Origin: Robertmurraya massiliosenegalensis JC6
GTDB taxonomy: Bacteria > Bacillota > Bacilli > Bacillales > Cytobacillaceae
Direction of reading: 5' to 3'
DNA: 59,776 nt
NCBI RefSeq assembly: GCF_000311725.1
Contig: NZ_HE978514.1
Coordinates: forward strand, 428,840 to 488,615
The first letter of the stretch is position 1; the number at the start of each line of letters is the position of its first letter. Both the position numbers and the translations under genes were made by a program. Below the pieces are notes generated by a model. That model saw only the letters and a program-made list of their open reading frames with translations, was not told the DNA's origin and did no database searches. Positions 20,964 to 30,573 of the stretch are shown one piece after another.

Positions 20964-21701
20964 CTACACTTCCTCCTTTCGTTGAGCAAATGAATAAATA
21001 AATTCCAAAATCCCTCGGTTGTACTCCAACTCCATAAAGTACCTTTGAACGATAACCTTTGCTTTTTCCGTCAATTGTAACTCATCATTTCCGATGTCTT
21101 GAACTAATTCTTGAGCCACTAAAAATCGTTTCACCGTATGGAGAAAGCTAAGTCGACTAATTGTTCTTCCTGTCTGTGCCTTTGCAGTCTCTTTTAAGTC
21201 ATCCATATCTGCCCATTTTTCAATAATGGCACCCCAGCTGTATTCATATTCTTTTTCTAACTCTTTTAATTCTTCCTCATCAATGGCTTGTAATGCTTCT
21301 AGTCGTTCATTTACTTGCTCCAACCAGTCACTCATGGAAATGAAATCACGTGTAGGCTCCGTTGTTTGGTAGCTATCATAGAATTCTCCAATAAGGATAA
21401 TGATCGTCACATACATGAAATATATATCTGCGTTAACGGTTCTTCCAGTAAAATAGGTTTTCTTCAACGTGTCATTCGATATATGAAAGGGAGAATTAAG
21501 TGCTAATGGAACAAAATAGAGGCGTTCACCAACAGAGAAAATCGTACAATCTACTTCATTAGCGAATTGATCAACCAATCCTCGCACTTTGTCTTCCGCT
21601 AAATACAATCGAAGTTCATCGCCCTCGCTATATCCTTTTTGACTAATTTTTGCGTAAATTTGAAAGGCCTTTATCACGTCTTCTTGTCTATAATCCATCA
21701 T
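20964..21701 (-). CDS. jetB: Wadjet-type MukE-like subunit JetB
   Basis: About 245 residues, mostly helical with winged-helix-like segments. An equivalent small subunit lies between the kleisin-like and SMC-like genes in Wadjet operons, and its role there is as the KITE/MukE-type partner. The sequence alone carries no catalytic motif; the call rests on size, charge pattern and position directly before the SMC gene. I prefer ATG at 21701 (AAGGGTAGGTG upstream) over GTG at 21707. It overlaps the end of jetA by 14 bp and abuts jetC, so expression is translationally coupled. Confidence 0.82.
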   Translation of the reverse strand: MMDYRQEDVIKAFQIYAKISQKGYSEGDELRLYLAEDKVRGLVDQFANEVDCTIFSVGERLYFVPLALNSPFHISNDTLKKTYFTGRTVNADIYFMYVTIIILIGEFYDSYQTTEPTRDFISMSDWLEQVNERLEALQAIDEEELKELEKEYEYSWGAIIEKWADMDDLKETAKAQTGRTISRLSFLHTVKRFLVAQELVQDIGNDELQLTEKAKVIVQRYFMELEYNRGILEFIYSFAQRKEEV

Positions 21702-23199
21702 TTTCACCTACCCTTAAACGCAACACCATATTCTGAATGGAAAAGCGCTCCGTTGCTTTTATAATTTCTTGTATTTCTTCCACTTCGATATAGGAATATT
21801 GGTGTTTAATTAATTCTAAAACCTCTTCGAATAATGATTCATGGCGGTCATCTGTTTTTTCATACATGATGGGCGAACGTTGATGCATCACATACCAAAA
21901 TTGGTAAAAAATCCGTCTATTTAACCATTCCCCATCTTCCTCACACATCCGCCCAACTACTTCTTTTAACGTTATTGTATCTCTACCTTCCATGGCTTTT
22001 AACACGAGCGTCATAATCTCCCCAAATTGTTTTCGAACCTTTGCATTCTCTAGCTCCTGTAGTTCCTCATCTGAGAGATCATCAAAGTCAGTCGTGCGCT
22101 CAATCCCGTCCTGGGTTTCAATTCGTTGCTCTGAAAAAATAACGAGCGGTGACCACGTTTCACTTTGTTCAATCGTTAGAAATGGTTCGATTAATCGTTT
22201 CGATGTGACTAAAGGCAAAGGCTTGCTTGCTAGTGGTGCGGCGATCTCTTGCTTAAAGTTAAAGGAGTCAATTCCAACATAATAGAGAGCTTCCTGTGCT
22301 GCATGCAACGCAGTCGTTTTTAAATCAATGCTTTCCTTCAATAACATCGTATGATCATGATGAACTTCCCCTAGCTCTCGATCAATTTGTAAAATCAACT
22401 CATACGCTTTTCGATCTTTTTCCGAATTCATATCGTATGCTAAGCGGTTCTTCGTATCTTTTACAAATGTATGCAATTCACTAAATTCTTCATTTTCTCT
22501 GGTGAGTCGGGCATTAATATCCTCAACCATTTGTTTATATCGTTCATACGTTTCATCAGATATAATATTTCGTTGAATTTCATGTTTGACAACAGTCATT
22601 CGATTACGCAACGATTCCACATCAATATGCATTTCATCAATTTGTCTTAACGCTCCTACAAATTCCCCTTTTTCTAATTGCTTCCTTAAGACTAATTGGT
22701 TAATGGACAACTGAAACTCGGTAAAATACTCTTTCGTGGCAAAAACGAGCTCTAACCCTTGGTCAGCTAATTGATAATATTGAGTATTCGTACCCATATC
22801 TGATCGATCAGCTTTCAATATTGATAACTGGACCGATTCATATTCTCTTGTTTCCCAGTTATAAAAGGTCTTTTCATTTCGCTTTCCGCTTGGGGGACGA
22901 AAGGTATCCACTACGTTTCGCGCAATTTTTTCAAAACCTTCTAGCGATAATACATATTTTCCTTGATTTAGTTCATATAAATACTGGGCTAAATCCTGTA
23001 TACTCGTTTTTTTGTTTCGAATTAGCATATTTTCAAAGAAAAATAAGAGCGTTAAGAGACCATAACCGAAGTAATCAATCGGTTGATTATTTTCATCCTT
23101 CTCTCGCTTATTTTCTAGTCGGAATAACGGATCGAATAACGCTAATCGCTGCATACGTTCACGATAATTTTCCGTTATCCCTTTTAATTGTGTGTCCAT
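21688..23199 (-). CDS. jetA: Wadjet-type MukF/kleisin-like subunit JetA
   Basis: About 503 residues. The N-terminal part is winged-helix-like, the middle (about 195-300) is helical and coiled-coil forming, and the C-terminal part looks like a second winged helix, the layout of MukF-like kleisins that bridge SMC heads. The call depends on this layout and on the operon. Start ATG 23199 has GGAGG eight bases upstream; a TTG at 23214 is less likely. It overlaps jetD by 16 bp and jetB by 14 bp. Confidence 0.82.
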   Translation of the reverse strand: MDTQLKGITENYRERMQRLALFDPLFRLENKREKDENNQPIDYFGYGLLTLLFFFENMLIRNKKTSIQDLAQYLYELNQGKYVLSLEGFEKIARNVVDTFRPPSGKRNEKTFYNWETREYESVQLSILKADRSDMGTNTQYYQLADQGLELVFATKEYFTEFQLSINQLVLRKQLEKGEFVGALRQIDEMHIDVESLRNRMTVVKHEIQRNIISDETYERYKQMVEDINARLTRENEEFSELHTFVKDTKNRLAYDMNSEKDRKAYELILQIDRELGEVHHDHTMLLKESIDLKTTALHAAQEALYYVGIDSFNFKQEIAAPLASKPLPLVTSKRLIEPFLTIEQSETWSPLVIFSEQRIETQDGIERTTDFDDLSDEELQELENAKVRKQFGEIMTLVLKAMEGRDTITLKEVVGRMCEEDGEWLNRRIFYQFWYVMHQRSPIMYEKTDDRHESLFEEVLELIKHQYSYIEVEEIQEIIKATERFSIQNMVLRLRVGENDGL

Positions 23200-24212
23200 A
23201 ATGCCTTCCTCCAAATAGTATGTAACTCTTCCTTCGCTAACGCTTCTTGAGGATAATAACCATTTTCTTTGAACATGGATGCAATTTTTTCTTGATCTTC
23301 CTCATTGAAATATTGTAAAAAATGTTGAACCGCTGCATCGTTTCTTGTCTGGTTTTCTTTCCCTTTGTAGAACGGTTTTCGAATGATTGCCTCATAAAAA
23401 TCGGTCGCTAATTTCACATCATATTTTTCATGAAGGTGATGGAATATACTAATCCCCTCATAATCTAAGTCTCCAAAATAGTAAATATCATGTTGAATAT
23501 CTTTATTCGTAAGCCCAAGTTGTTTCGTTAATTGATTCAAACTTGAAGCAATTTTCCAACCTGAACCATAGATTAATGTAGTAAAATCAGTATCTCGTAA
23601 TTTATCGAGTAATCCTGTATAGGTTGCTTTATTTTCAACAACGAGGTGTCGATGTACACCATGTTTCGATAGTAATTGGGTCGGGTTTAAGGCAAACATG
23701 AGTGGATCTGGCGTCTTCATTATTTTTAACTTATCAAATAGATTTATTTTTTCTAATATGGATTTGCCACCCTTTTCATCTATCCATTTCTCGTCTTTCA
23801 TTAATTCATAGGAACGTTCCGAACTATTCGTATAGGTAGTAGGTAATCCATTTCTCTGTAAATACTCATTGAGCTTCCATATCCATGGCTGATCCTCGCT
23901 CCATTTCTTTTTAGCTGCAGAGAAATAGGGCCGTAAGTCCATAGCAGGATGAACTTTAAATTGCATCTCTTGAATTTCTTCAATTAATGGTTGCTTCACT
24001 TTCCCTTTTTGAATGCGGAAACGATTTGGCAACCCGCACCAATTTACGCCATGACTTTTTACAGCGGTCAAAAAACCTTCATCCATTAATATTCGAACGT
24101 TCGCTGCAAAATCATCATACGTATTCTGTGGTCCTGCTACCTTTTCTAGGTCACTAAGTGTGATCGTGGACCTTTTTGCTTGCTCAAGAATGGCAACTAA
24201 ATTCTTTTTCAT
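23184..24212 (-). CDS. jetD: Wadjet-type nuclease subunit JetD (Topo VI/Toprim-like)
   Basis: About 342 residues. The C-terminal half has a Toprim-like fold signature: the sequence VVENKATYTGLL with a conserved Glu, and the acidic DIYYFGDLDYEGISIFHHL containing the D-x-D-x-(E) metal site, as in the DUF2220/DUF2399 family of JetD subunits. JetD cleaves circular DNA after loop extrusion. The N-terminal half contains winged-helix DNA-binding features. It is the first gene of this operon, whereas jetD is the last gene in the first-described jetABCD order. ATG 24212 and TTG 24233 are both possible starts; neither has a strong ribosome site. Confidence 0.86.
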   Translation of the reverse strand: MKKNLVAILEQAKRSTITLSDLEKVAGPQNTYDDFAANVRILMDEGFLTAVKSHGVNWCGLPNRFRIQKGKVKQPLIEEIQEMQFKVHPAMDLRPYFSAAKKKWSEDQPWIWKLNEYLQRNGLPTTYTNSSERSYELMKDEKWIDEKGGKSILEKINLFDKLKIMKTPDPLMFALNPTQLLSKHGVHRHLVVENKATYTGLLDKLRDTDFTTLIYGSGWKIASSLNQLTKQLGLTNKDIQHDIYYFGDLDYEGISIFHHLHEKYDVKLATDFYEAIIRKPFYKGKENQTRNDAAVQHFLQYFNEEDQEKIASMFKENGYYPQEALAKEELHTIWRKALWTHN

Positions 24213-24357
24213 ATTATCATCTCGTCTTTCCAAAGATTTCGTATATGAAACGGATCGTCAAATTACTTCCTATATACTGGTATTATATAATAACTAGATC
24301 AGGATCCATCGGAATTTTCGTGAAACTTTCTTATAATCAAAAAAATAAAAAGCACAT

Positions 24358-24394
24358 CAAAAAGAGCCATTAGAAGTCGGATTCTTAGGCTCTA
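24358..24394 (-). terminator. Intrinsic terminator of the sensor kinase gene
   Basis: On the minus strand AGAGCCTAAGAA pairs with TTCTAATGGCTCT (one bulge) and runs into TTTTT. It separates the sensor kinase from the Wadjet operon downstream. Confidence 0.85.
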
Positions 24395-24424
24395 TTTTTC
24401 GATATGGTGAAACTCGCCAAACCT

Positions 24425-25639
24425 CTAGTTCTTGTTAACAGCCGGAAAGCGAATGGTTGCGGTGGTTCCCTCACCTTGTTTACTTTCAAAGTCAATGATG
24501 CCGTTATATTTTTCAACGATATTATAGCAAATCATCAAACCTAGGCCTGTTCCCTTGCTTTTTAATGAATAAAAAGGTGTGCCGAGTGATGCAACTTCCG
24601 CTTCTGACATTCCTCTGCCACGGTCAATAACTTTTATGATCACAAAGTCATTTTCCACTTCTGCTGATACTACCACGAGATCACCTATTTTCGAAGCTTC
24701 AATCGCATTTTTAATAAGATTAATGAAAAGTTGCTTTAATTCTATAATGTTAGCTGAAGTTTTACAGTCGCCTTTGACCTTTAATTCAATCCGGTTATCA
24801 TGCAAAAGTCCATAGGAGTGCAGCAAATCTGTAACACTTTGGAGAACTTCTCTAACATCCACAATTTCCGTTATTTTCTCTTGTTCTGGCTTAGCCATAG
24901 ATAAAAATTGTGAAATTACTTGCTCCGCTGTATTTAATTCATCGATCATTAAATTAAAATGTCGCTTTCGCTCTAGCGATGTTTGTTCCTCTCTAAACAA
25001 TTGTAAAAAGCCTTTTACCACGGTGATAGGATTCCGGATTTCATGAGCGACAGCTGCTGCAAGCTGTCCAGATGTCTTTAGTCGTTCAGACTGCTGAATT
25101 TGTTCATAATATATTTGCTGTTGCTTCATTCGCGCATTGGTTAAATGAAAGATGAAATAGACAATGACTTGGCTTGCAATAAAGTTGATGAAATTCCCGA
25201 TTAAATCTAGCTCCAAATTGACATAAGCATGATCATTACTAACACACAGAACATACGTAAACAAAATCAATATTAATATCGCATTTAAATAGAGGGAGAA
25301 ATAAAAGAGCTTAGAATTGAAAAATAGAATCGATAACGCTGGAATAAAACATAGTAGAATAAAATTAGAACTTGTTTCTGGATATAAAAGAAAAAGTGTA
25401 TAAAAATAAATCGATGCCAATACAATGATACATATTCTAATTAAATCCGTCTCTTTCTTTGGATAAAGCAGTAAGCAAACAGACAGGGAGAACCCTGTGA
25501 TTAATTGAAATACATAGCCCAAATCAAATTCATTTAGACGTGGATTGTCAGCGAATAAGCCCGTTAATATAATGGCAATGACCGTCCAAACAATACTATA
25601 GTATATTTTTTTATTTAATTTACTTTCAATTTCCTTCAT
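24425..25639 (-). CDS. Orphan membrane sensor histidine kinase (KinB/sporulation-kinase-like)
   Basis: A 404-residue kinase with six or so membrane helices in residues 12-165, then a short linker, a dimerisation domain with the phospho-acceptor His199 in AAAVAHEIRNPITVVKGFLQLF, and an ATPase domain with N-box (LIKNAIEAS), DRGRGMS and GTGLGLMICYNI. The His-box sequence with NPITxVKGFLQL is typical of Bacillus sporulation/phosphorelay kinases (KinA-E, KinB by its many membrane helices). No response regulator is adjacent, as expected for a phosphorelay kinase. The signal is unknown. Ribosome site AAGGAG lies before the ATG. Confidence 0.85.
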   Translation of the reverse strand: MKEIESKLNKKIYYSIVWTVIAIILTGLFADNPRLNEFDLGYVFQLITGFSLSVCLLLYPKKETDLIRICIIVLASIYFYTLFLLYPETSSNFILLCFIPALSILFFNSKLFYFSLYLNAILILILFTYVLCVSNDHAYVNLELDLIGNFINFIASQVIVYFIFHLTNARMKQQQIYYEQIQQSERLKTSGQLAAAVAHEIRNPITVVKGFLQLFREEQTSLERKRHFNLMIDELNTAEQVISQFLSMAKPEQEKITEIVDVREVLQSVTDLLHSYGLLHDNRIELKVKGDCKTSANIIELKQLFINLIKNAIEASKIGDLVVVSAEVENDFVIIKVIDRGRGMSEAEVASLGTPFYSLKSKGTGLGLMICYNIVEKYNGIIDFESKQGEGTTATIRFPAVNKN

Positions 25640-26049
25640 GGTTACTCCTTACTTCTTTAACTTTGGCTATTTTCGTATAGGTTGTGGTTTTTCGTAAAAA
25701 CCCAGAAGCCGGTTTTTACCTGCTATACATTAAATGTGCGACGGCACTTTTCGCTTCCTCTCTTTTTAGTCCCTACGAGGAGATATAGGCATTTTATGAA
25801 CTTATTATTTTCCAAAAGCAGCAATATTTGCGAAAAGAGCTTTAACTTTTTATACCATCTAGACTATACCATTTTTTTATGGATCATTAGAAGAGAAGGA
25901 GAATTGTTTGAAATAAAAAACCAAAAATATGTAAGAAATGATTTTAAACTTACATACTTTCGGCATAATGATTTCTATGATGGGACAACTATACCCTTTC
26001 ACTAAATTTACTATTAATTCTTTCCATAATGCGTATTTATCAAAATCGC
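25640..26049. other. 410-bp gap between czcD and the sensor kinase
   Basis: Upstream region of the sensor kinase and downstream region of czcD. It includes some hairpin-forming stretches but no riboswitch consensus that I recognise, and its 107-codon plus-strand ORF lacks a ribosome site or domain. Confidence 0.4.
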
Positions 26050-27003
26050 TCAGTGATCATGATGGTGATGATGACCAGATGTAACAGCTTTCGCATTACA
26101 CAAAATCGAATTGTCGTGTAGATGGGCAACTGTTTCTAATTGAATCGTCATATGGTGAATATTCTTATGCTCAAGATCATGTTCGATTTCAAGGAGCAAT
26201 TGTTCACTTTCAGCAATGGTCATTTGAGCATCAACAACAGCATGGCAAGATAATGCATTTAATCCACTTGTAATGGACCAAACATGTAAATCATGAACAC
26301 TAACAATGCCTGTTTTATTTTTGATTGTATGAATCACATCGTCAACATCCACATTTTGTGGCGCACCTTCCATCAAGACATGGAGTCCTGACTTCGTAAC
26401 ATAATAACCACTACGCAATACAAGTGCTGCAACAATAACACTTGCCAATGGATCAGCCCATCCCCAACCGAAAAACATAATCAGTAAGGCCGCAACGATG
26501 GCCCCAATGGAACCTAGCATATCGCTGATCACGTGCAAATAGGCTCCACGCATATTTAAATTTTCCTCTACATCTCCACCGCGCATCATAATCCAAGCAA
26601 CAAGTATATTGACAAGTAATCCAATCGTGGCGATGATCAACATCCCACTTGAAGCAATGTCAGGAGGATTTTGGAAACGCTGAATGGCTTCATAAAAAAT
26701 ATAGATGGCAATGAATACGAGTGTCACACCGTTAAGAACAGCTGCCAGTATTTCAAATCGTTTATACCCATATGTTTTACTATGGTTAGCAACTTTTTCT
26801 CCTAGTGTAAATGCCAATAAAGCAACTCCAAGTGAAATGGAATCACTTAACATATGTCCAGCATCCGATAATAATGCAAGACTATTGGTAAGAAATCCCC
26901 CAATCGCTTCGATAATCATATACCCTGTAATAATGATAAAACTGATCATTAATGTCTTTTTATTGGCCCCATGCGTATGGTCATGCCCATGGTTATGTCC
27001 CAT
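26050..27003 (-). CDS. czcD: Cation diffusion facilitator, Zn/Co/Cd efflux (CzcD-like)
   Basis: A 317-residue efflux protein with six membrane helices and a C-terminal cytoplasmic domain. Metal-binding features are the His-rich N-terminus (GHNHGHDHTHG), HMLSDSISL in helix 2, HVISDMLGSIGA in helix 5 and a HHHHHDH tail. It exports divalent cations by proton antiport. I use the ATG at 27003, which has GGAGG seven bases upstream, rather than the TTG at 27018. It is immediately downstream of the ArsR-type repressor gene (20 bp gap), as in czrA-czcD of Bacillus. Confidence 0.93.
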   Translation of the reverse strand: MGHNHGHDHTHGANKKTLMISFIIITGYMIIEAIGGFLTNSLALLSDAGHMLSDSISLGVALLAFTLGEKVANHSKTYGYKRFEILAAVLNGVTLVFIAIYIFYEAIQRFQNPPDIASSGMLIIATIGLLVNILVAWIMMRGGDVEENLNMRGAYLHVISDMLGSIGAIVAALLIMFFGWGWADPLASVIVAALVLRSGYYVTKSGLHVLMEGAPQNVDVDDVIHTIKNKTGIVSVHDLHVWSITSGLNALSCHAVVDAQMTIAESEQLLLEIEHDLEHKNIHHMTIQLETVAHLHDNSILCNAKAVTSGHHHHHDH

Positions 27004-27023
27004 TTTAAGTTCCTCCAAACAAA

Positions 27024-27359
27024 TTAATGATGTGTAGCATGCTCAATTGCTTGCTTCAGTAAGTTCATGATGTGGTCATCGTCTTCCGAATAAAATAAAG
27101 TTGTTCCTGCTCTTCTATATTTGACCAGTCGTAAATTTTTCAAAAAACGTAATTGGTGAGAGACCGTCGATTGTCCTAAATTTAGTGTCTCTGCAATATC
27201 ATTAACGGAATGTTCCCCAGTACATAATAAGTTCAAAATGCGAATTCTTGTTGGGTCACTTAAAGCTTTGAATGTTTGCGAGACTACAAATAATGTCTCC
27301 TCATCCAAATCCCTCATCCCTTCTTTACTCTTTCCTTCATACTTCTTCTCATCACTCAT
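27024..27359 (-). CDS. czrA: ArsR/SmtB-family metal-sensing repressor (CzrA-like)
   Basis: About 111 residues with a winged helix-turn-helix. The recognition region is [25 protein letters not shown], and the C-terminal alpha-5 helix carries [19 protein letters not shown], the Asp/His pattern of the alpha-5 zinc site in CzrA/SmtB. It should repress czcD until Zn or Co binds. ATG 27359 has AGAGGTGAT upstream; a GTG at 27368 is the alternative. A near-palindromic operator lies just upstream. Confidence 0.92.
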   Translation of the reverse strand: MSDEKKYEGKSKEGMRDLDEETLFVVSQTFKALSDPTRIRILNLLCTGEHSVNDIAETLNLGQSTVSHQLRFLKNLRLVKYRRAGTTLFYSEDDDHIMNLLKQAIEHATHH

Positions 27360-27380
27360 TATTATCACCTCTTACATTCT

Positions 27381-27404
27381 ATATATGAGCATATGTTCAT
27401 ATAT
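27381..27404. promoter_or_regulatory. Candidate CzrA operator (12-2-12 type imperfect palindrome)
   Basis: ATATATGAGCAT is followed by ATGTTCATATAT; the halves match with one difference. This fits the ATATGAACATATGTTCAT-like consensus of ArsR/SmtB operators and lies 22 bp upstream of the czrA start. Confidence 0.75.
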
Positions 27405-27577
27405 AGATTACAGGGCTCTATCTAAAATGTCAATAGGAAGCTCTCATCATTCATTCTTAATTTACATAATGATTAAATCATTTTTCATGTTAAAAAAACG
27501 ATGTTTGCAAAGAAAGCAAAAAATAAGCTGTATTAAAAGATCATCACCGATGACCTTTTAACACAGCTTTGCACCTT

Positions 27578-29554
27578 CTATATTTTAAATCGATTCAATA
27601 ATTCTCTTAGTTCTTTTGCAATATGCGCAGCTTCTTCTATAGAACCAGTTATGTCTTCTATTGACGATAACTGCTCCTCTGATGATGCAGCAACTTCGCG
27701 AATATATAGGGATGACTCAGAAGATGTATTTAAATTTTCATGAATGACTCCCTCCACATCTTTCACCTTCGAAAGTAGGTTTTCAATTTCTATGAAAATT
27801 TCATCTACTTCTTTTGTCGACTCTTCCGTTGAGTGATAGACGCTTTGTAGGCTATCATTTACCTCTTTTAATCTTTCCATCCCTGTTCCAAATTGGCTCG
27901 TACCAGATTCAATCTCCACAACTGCATTTGTTGTCTCGGATTGGATTTCACTTACAAGTTCTGAAATCTGTTTCGCTGACCTTGCAGATTGCTCCGCTAG
28001 TTTTTTCACCTCATTCGCCACAACTGCAAATCCTTTCCCATGTTCACCAGCTCTAGCTGCTTCTATGGACGCATTTAAGGCAAGTAAATTCGTTTGCTCA
28101 GTAATGCCCGTGATCATTTCAACGATATTGCCAATCTCAGATGAACGATTTCCTAATCTCCTAACAATATCAGATGAATGTCTTACAGAATCCTGAATCT
28201 CGGACATCTGCCCAATCAACGATTTAATCTCTTCATTTGCCACTTCCACTTCTTTGTACGCATTCTTTGTCTTCTCAGATACTAATGAAGAGTGGTCTTT
28301 AATTTCTGATACGCTTTGCGTAATTTCCGTAATCGATTCAAGATTTTTTTTATTACCTTCTTCTTGCTCTGCAGTAATCTCTGCAGACATTTGCACATTT
28401 TTCGTAACATCACCTGATAGTTGCACCATTTCCTCTGCACTTTCAGATAAGGCGGACGTATTCTCTGAAACGGCCTCTCCTTTTTGGAGAACGCCACCCA
28501 CTAATTCCTGTAAACTATTAAGCATGGAATTAAAGTTCGTTGCTAGATCCCCAACTTCATCTTTTCTTTTAATTGTTAATCTTTGCGTCAAATCGCCTTT
28601 ATCATTTGCCAGTTCTGCGATTCGTTCATTTATCTCATTAATTGGTTTGAGCATTCTTCGGTTAATGACATAACTAATGATTGCACCTATTACAATGAAG
28701 ACCATCGTAATAATTATAAAATATTTCAACAATGAAAACGCATCAGCATATGCCTCTTTTGTTGGAACGGAAGCCATAATCCCCCAGTCCATCTCACTTG
28801 CTTTGCTGTAGAAAATTAAACTATTTTCGCCATTAAATTTCGTTTCAATGACATCTGTCTCACCACTAATACTTTTTTCAACTAATTTATCTAAGTCACT
28901 ATTTTCATAGTCAGCTATTTTCTTATTAATTGTATCTTCTTTATTTTGACCAGCAACAATCGTGCCATCGTTCGTAAAGACTGTTACATATCCACTTTTC
29001 CCTAATTGAATGTTAGAGATAATATTTAATAGGCTTTCAATCGGAGCGCCACCAGAAGCGACCCCAACTACTTCTCCGTCATAGCCATATACAGGAGTGG
29101 ACGTTAATACGATAGGAGCACCATTTAGACTTGGCGTTTCTGAAGGAACTGGATCATAGGCTTGTGTAAGCTCATTCATTCCACCTAAATAATGAGGAAA
29201 ATCATGAGCAGGAATCTTCGCTCCGCCTAAGTATAAGAATCCTGCTGCATCAATAAAAGCAAAGCCATCAGGGTTATCCATTCTTTCGGCAATTCTCATT
29301 CCTAAAGCATCTGCCTTTTCTACATTCCCTGCTTTTAATTCATCCGCCTCAGCCATGTACTCCATTGCGTCTTCTTTGCTCTTGATCCAAAGATCGATAT
29401 TCGCTTTCACAGATTCAAGCTGATCGTAGGCTTGAGCTTCAAACCGATCATAAAGAAAGTCTTTAGCCTTGAGGTAACCAAAAGCAGAAATACTAATCAT
29501 GGAGATCGTTATTAATAAGCTTATGACTAAAGTATTTTTAAACACTAATTTCAC
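27578..29554 (-). CDS. Methyl-accepting chemotaxis protein with Cache sensor
   Basis: About 658 residues: membrane helix near residues 7-28, double-Cache-like periplasmic domain (about 35-275), second membrane helix (about 280-305), HAMP, and a cytoplasmic signalling domain with the conserved tip [41 protein letters not shown]. The start is GTG 29554, with AAAGGAG eight bases upstream; the ATG at 29605 has no such site. Expression is controlled by a c-di-GMP-I riboswitch and terminator in its leader, linking chemotaxis receptor levels to second messenger. Ligand unknown. Confidence 0.92.
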   Translation of the reverse strand: MKLVFKNTLVISLLITISMISISAFGYLKAKDFLYDRFEAQAYDQLESVKANIDLWIKSKEDAMEYMAEADELKAGNVEKADALGMRIAERMDNPDGFAFIDAAGFLYLGGAKIPAHDFPHYLGGMNELTQAYDPVPSETPSLNGAPIVLTSTPVYGYDGEVVGVASGGAPIESLLNIISNIQLGKSGYVTVFTNDGTIVAGQNKEDTINKKIADYENSDLDKLVEKSISGETDVIETKFNGENSLIFYSKASEMDWGIMASVPTKEAYADAFSLLKYFIIITMVFIVIGAIISYVINRRMLKPINEINERIAELANDKGDLTQRLTIKRKDEVGDLATNFNSMLNSLQELVGGVLQKGEAVSENTSALSESAEEMVQLSGDVTKNVQMSAEITAEQEEGNKKNLESITEITQSVSEIKDHSSLVSEKTKNAYKEVEVANEEIKSLIGQMSEIQDSVRHSSDIVRRLGNRSSEIGNIVEMITGITEQTNLLALNASIEAARAGEHGKGFAVVANEVKKLAEQSARSAKQISELVSEIQSETTNAVVEIESGTSQFGTGMERLKEVNDSLQSVYHSTEESTKEVDEIFIEIENLLSKVKDVEGVIHENLNTSSESSLYIREVAASSEEQLSSIEDITGSIEEAAHIAKELRELLNRFKI

Positions 29555-29582
29555 TATTGTCACTCCTTTTAACTTATAAACA

Positions 29583-29608
29583 GAAAAAAAACCACCCCGA
29601 AACAAGTG
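29583..29608 (-). terminator. Riboswitch-associated terminator in the chemoreceptor leader
   Basis: On the minus strand CCACTT and GGGTGG (with G-T pairs) form a short stem followed by eight T residues, 29 bp upstream of the GTG start. It lies between the c-di-GMP-I aptamer and the gene, so read-through is probably what the riboswitch controls. Confidence 0.7.
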
Positions 29609-29629
29609 GATTTATAAAATAAAACCAGC

Positions 29630-29722
29630 TTATTCGGTAACCCAGCCGCCATAACAACTTTCGCTTTAGGCCTGTGGCTTTGCGTCCCCATCTTTCAACA
29701 GGTTTGCCATTTCGTAAGGATC
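29630..29722 (-). ncRNA. c-di-GMP-I (GEMM) riboswitch
   Basis: The minus strand shows the GEMM-I landmarks in order: a GGCAAACC stem, GGGACGCAAAGCC with the tetraloop-receptor segment, AGGCCTAAAG, a GAAA-type tetraloop in GCGAAAGT, a GGCGGCTGGGTTACCG 3' segment. It heads the leader of a methyl-accepting chemotaxis gene, a common target. Exact ends are approximate. Confidence 0.93.
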
Positions 29723-29739
29723 TATTAAATTTATTTTGG

Positions 29740-30033
29740 ACAGTTTATTCTAGCATACGGTAGGGAGTTCGTACTAGTAGAGTTTTGGGGGTGGGGGGAA
29801 TTACCAAAATGCGGTGGCCGTAATCATCTCCCAATGACAAATGTCCAAAATAAGGATTTAAAGCTATATGTCTTAATTAATTCCTTTTTTGAAAAACATT
29901 TACAAATAATTTATATTATACTAGTTAACAAATTGAAAAGTGGAACATGGAAAAAGGTTTATAAATATGGCTATGATAAAAACGAAAAAAGTTTCTATTC
30001 ACTATTTTCAAAGTAATCCACGTTTTGTATATT
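29740..30033. other. AT-rich gap between the riboswitch and the DUF3969 gene
   Basis: About 290 bases upstream of the riboswitch; the chemoreceptor promoter must be here on the minus strand. A plus-strand 60-codon ORF at 29834 ends with KSGTWKKVYKYGYDKNEKSFYSLFSK, which looks like the C-terminus of some protein, so this could hold a gene remnant, but I cannot name it. Confidence 0.4.
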
Positions 30034-30414
30034 ATGGTAAAGTCAAAAGTGGTTGGAGTGTTAACTAGTAATATGGATCCTTTATTATTAAAAGCTACAA
30101 ACAAAGAAGATTTAGAAAAAGTAATACTTTTAAATATTATTGGGTTGATTGAGGGAATAAATGAAAATTTGATCACAATAGAAGATGCTGAAAAGATATT
30201 ATTTAGCCCTTATATAATGGAATTAATAGACACTATGGGCATTTCAAAAGAAGTATTAGAAGTTATACATTTAGGAACGGAATTAGAAGATGTAGAAAGT
30301 TTAATACCTGAAAAATTACTCGAATGTTTAAAAGAAATTAAAGAAAAAAGTATAAATTTATTAGAAAAAAGAAAAGGACATAAATTTCAAGATAGAATAA
30401 TAATAAAATATTAA
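30034..30414 (+). CDS. DUF3969-family protein
   Basis: A 126-residue, very AT-rich gene from ATG 30034 (TTG 30025 also possible). The protein is acidic and helical, with LKATNKEDLEKVILLNIIGLIEGINENLITIEDAEKILFSPY, which I recognise as the DUF3969 pattern. Function unknown; such genes are often scattered in accessory regions near toxin/immunity loci. No strong ribosome site is visible, and base composition is lower in GC than the neighbours. Confidence 0.65.
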   Translation: MVKSKVVGVLTSNMDPLLLKATNKEDLEKVILLNIIGLIEGINENLITIEDAEKILFSPYIMELIDTMGISKEVLEVIHLGTELEDVESLIPEKLLECLKEIKEKSINLLEKRKGHKFQDRIIIKY

Positions 30415-30573
30415 AATAACTTAAAAATAAGTCAGAAAGCTTGAGTGAATGCTAGAAGCCCATACTATCCACTTCCTGAATCGAAAGTGGAATCGTATGG
30501 GTCTCATATCTTCACCGTGGTAAACTTGTAATCCCTCAATATTTTAGCATCTAAAAATCACTATCCACAGAAT

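Noticed and set aside
25682-25800. Possible riboswitch in the leader of the sensor kinase
   Set aside because: Some GC-rich complementary words are present, but no known aptamer consensus fits on either strand.
25682-26005. 107-codon plus-strand ORF between czcD and the sensor kinase
   Set aside because: No ribosome site, unlikely amino acid composition and overlap with the probable kinase promoter region.
29834-30016. 60-codon ORF before the DUF3969 gene
   Set aside because: No ribosome site; the tail looks protein-like but too short to call. Kept only as a possible remnant.
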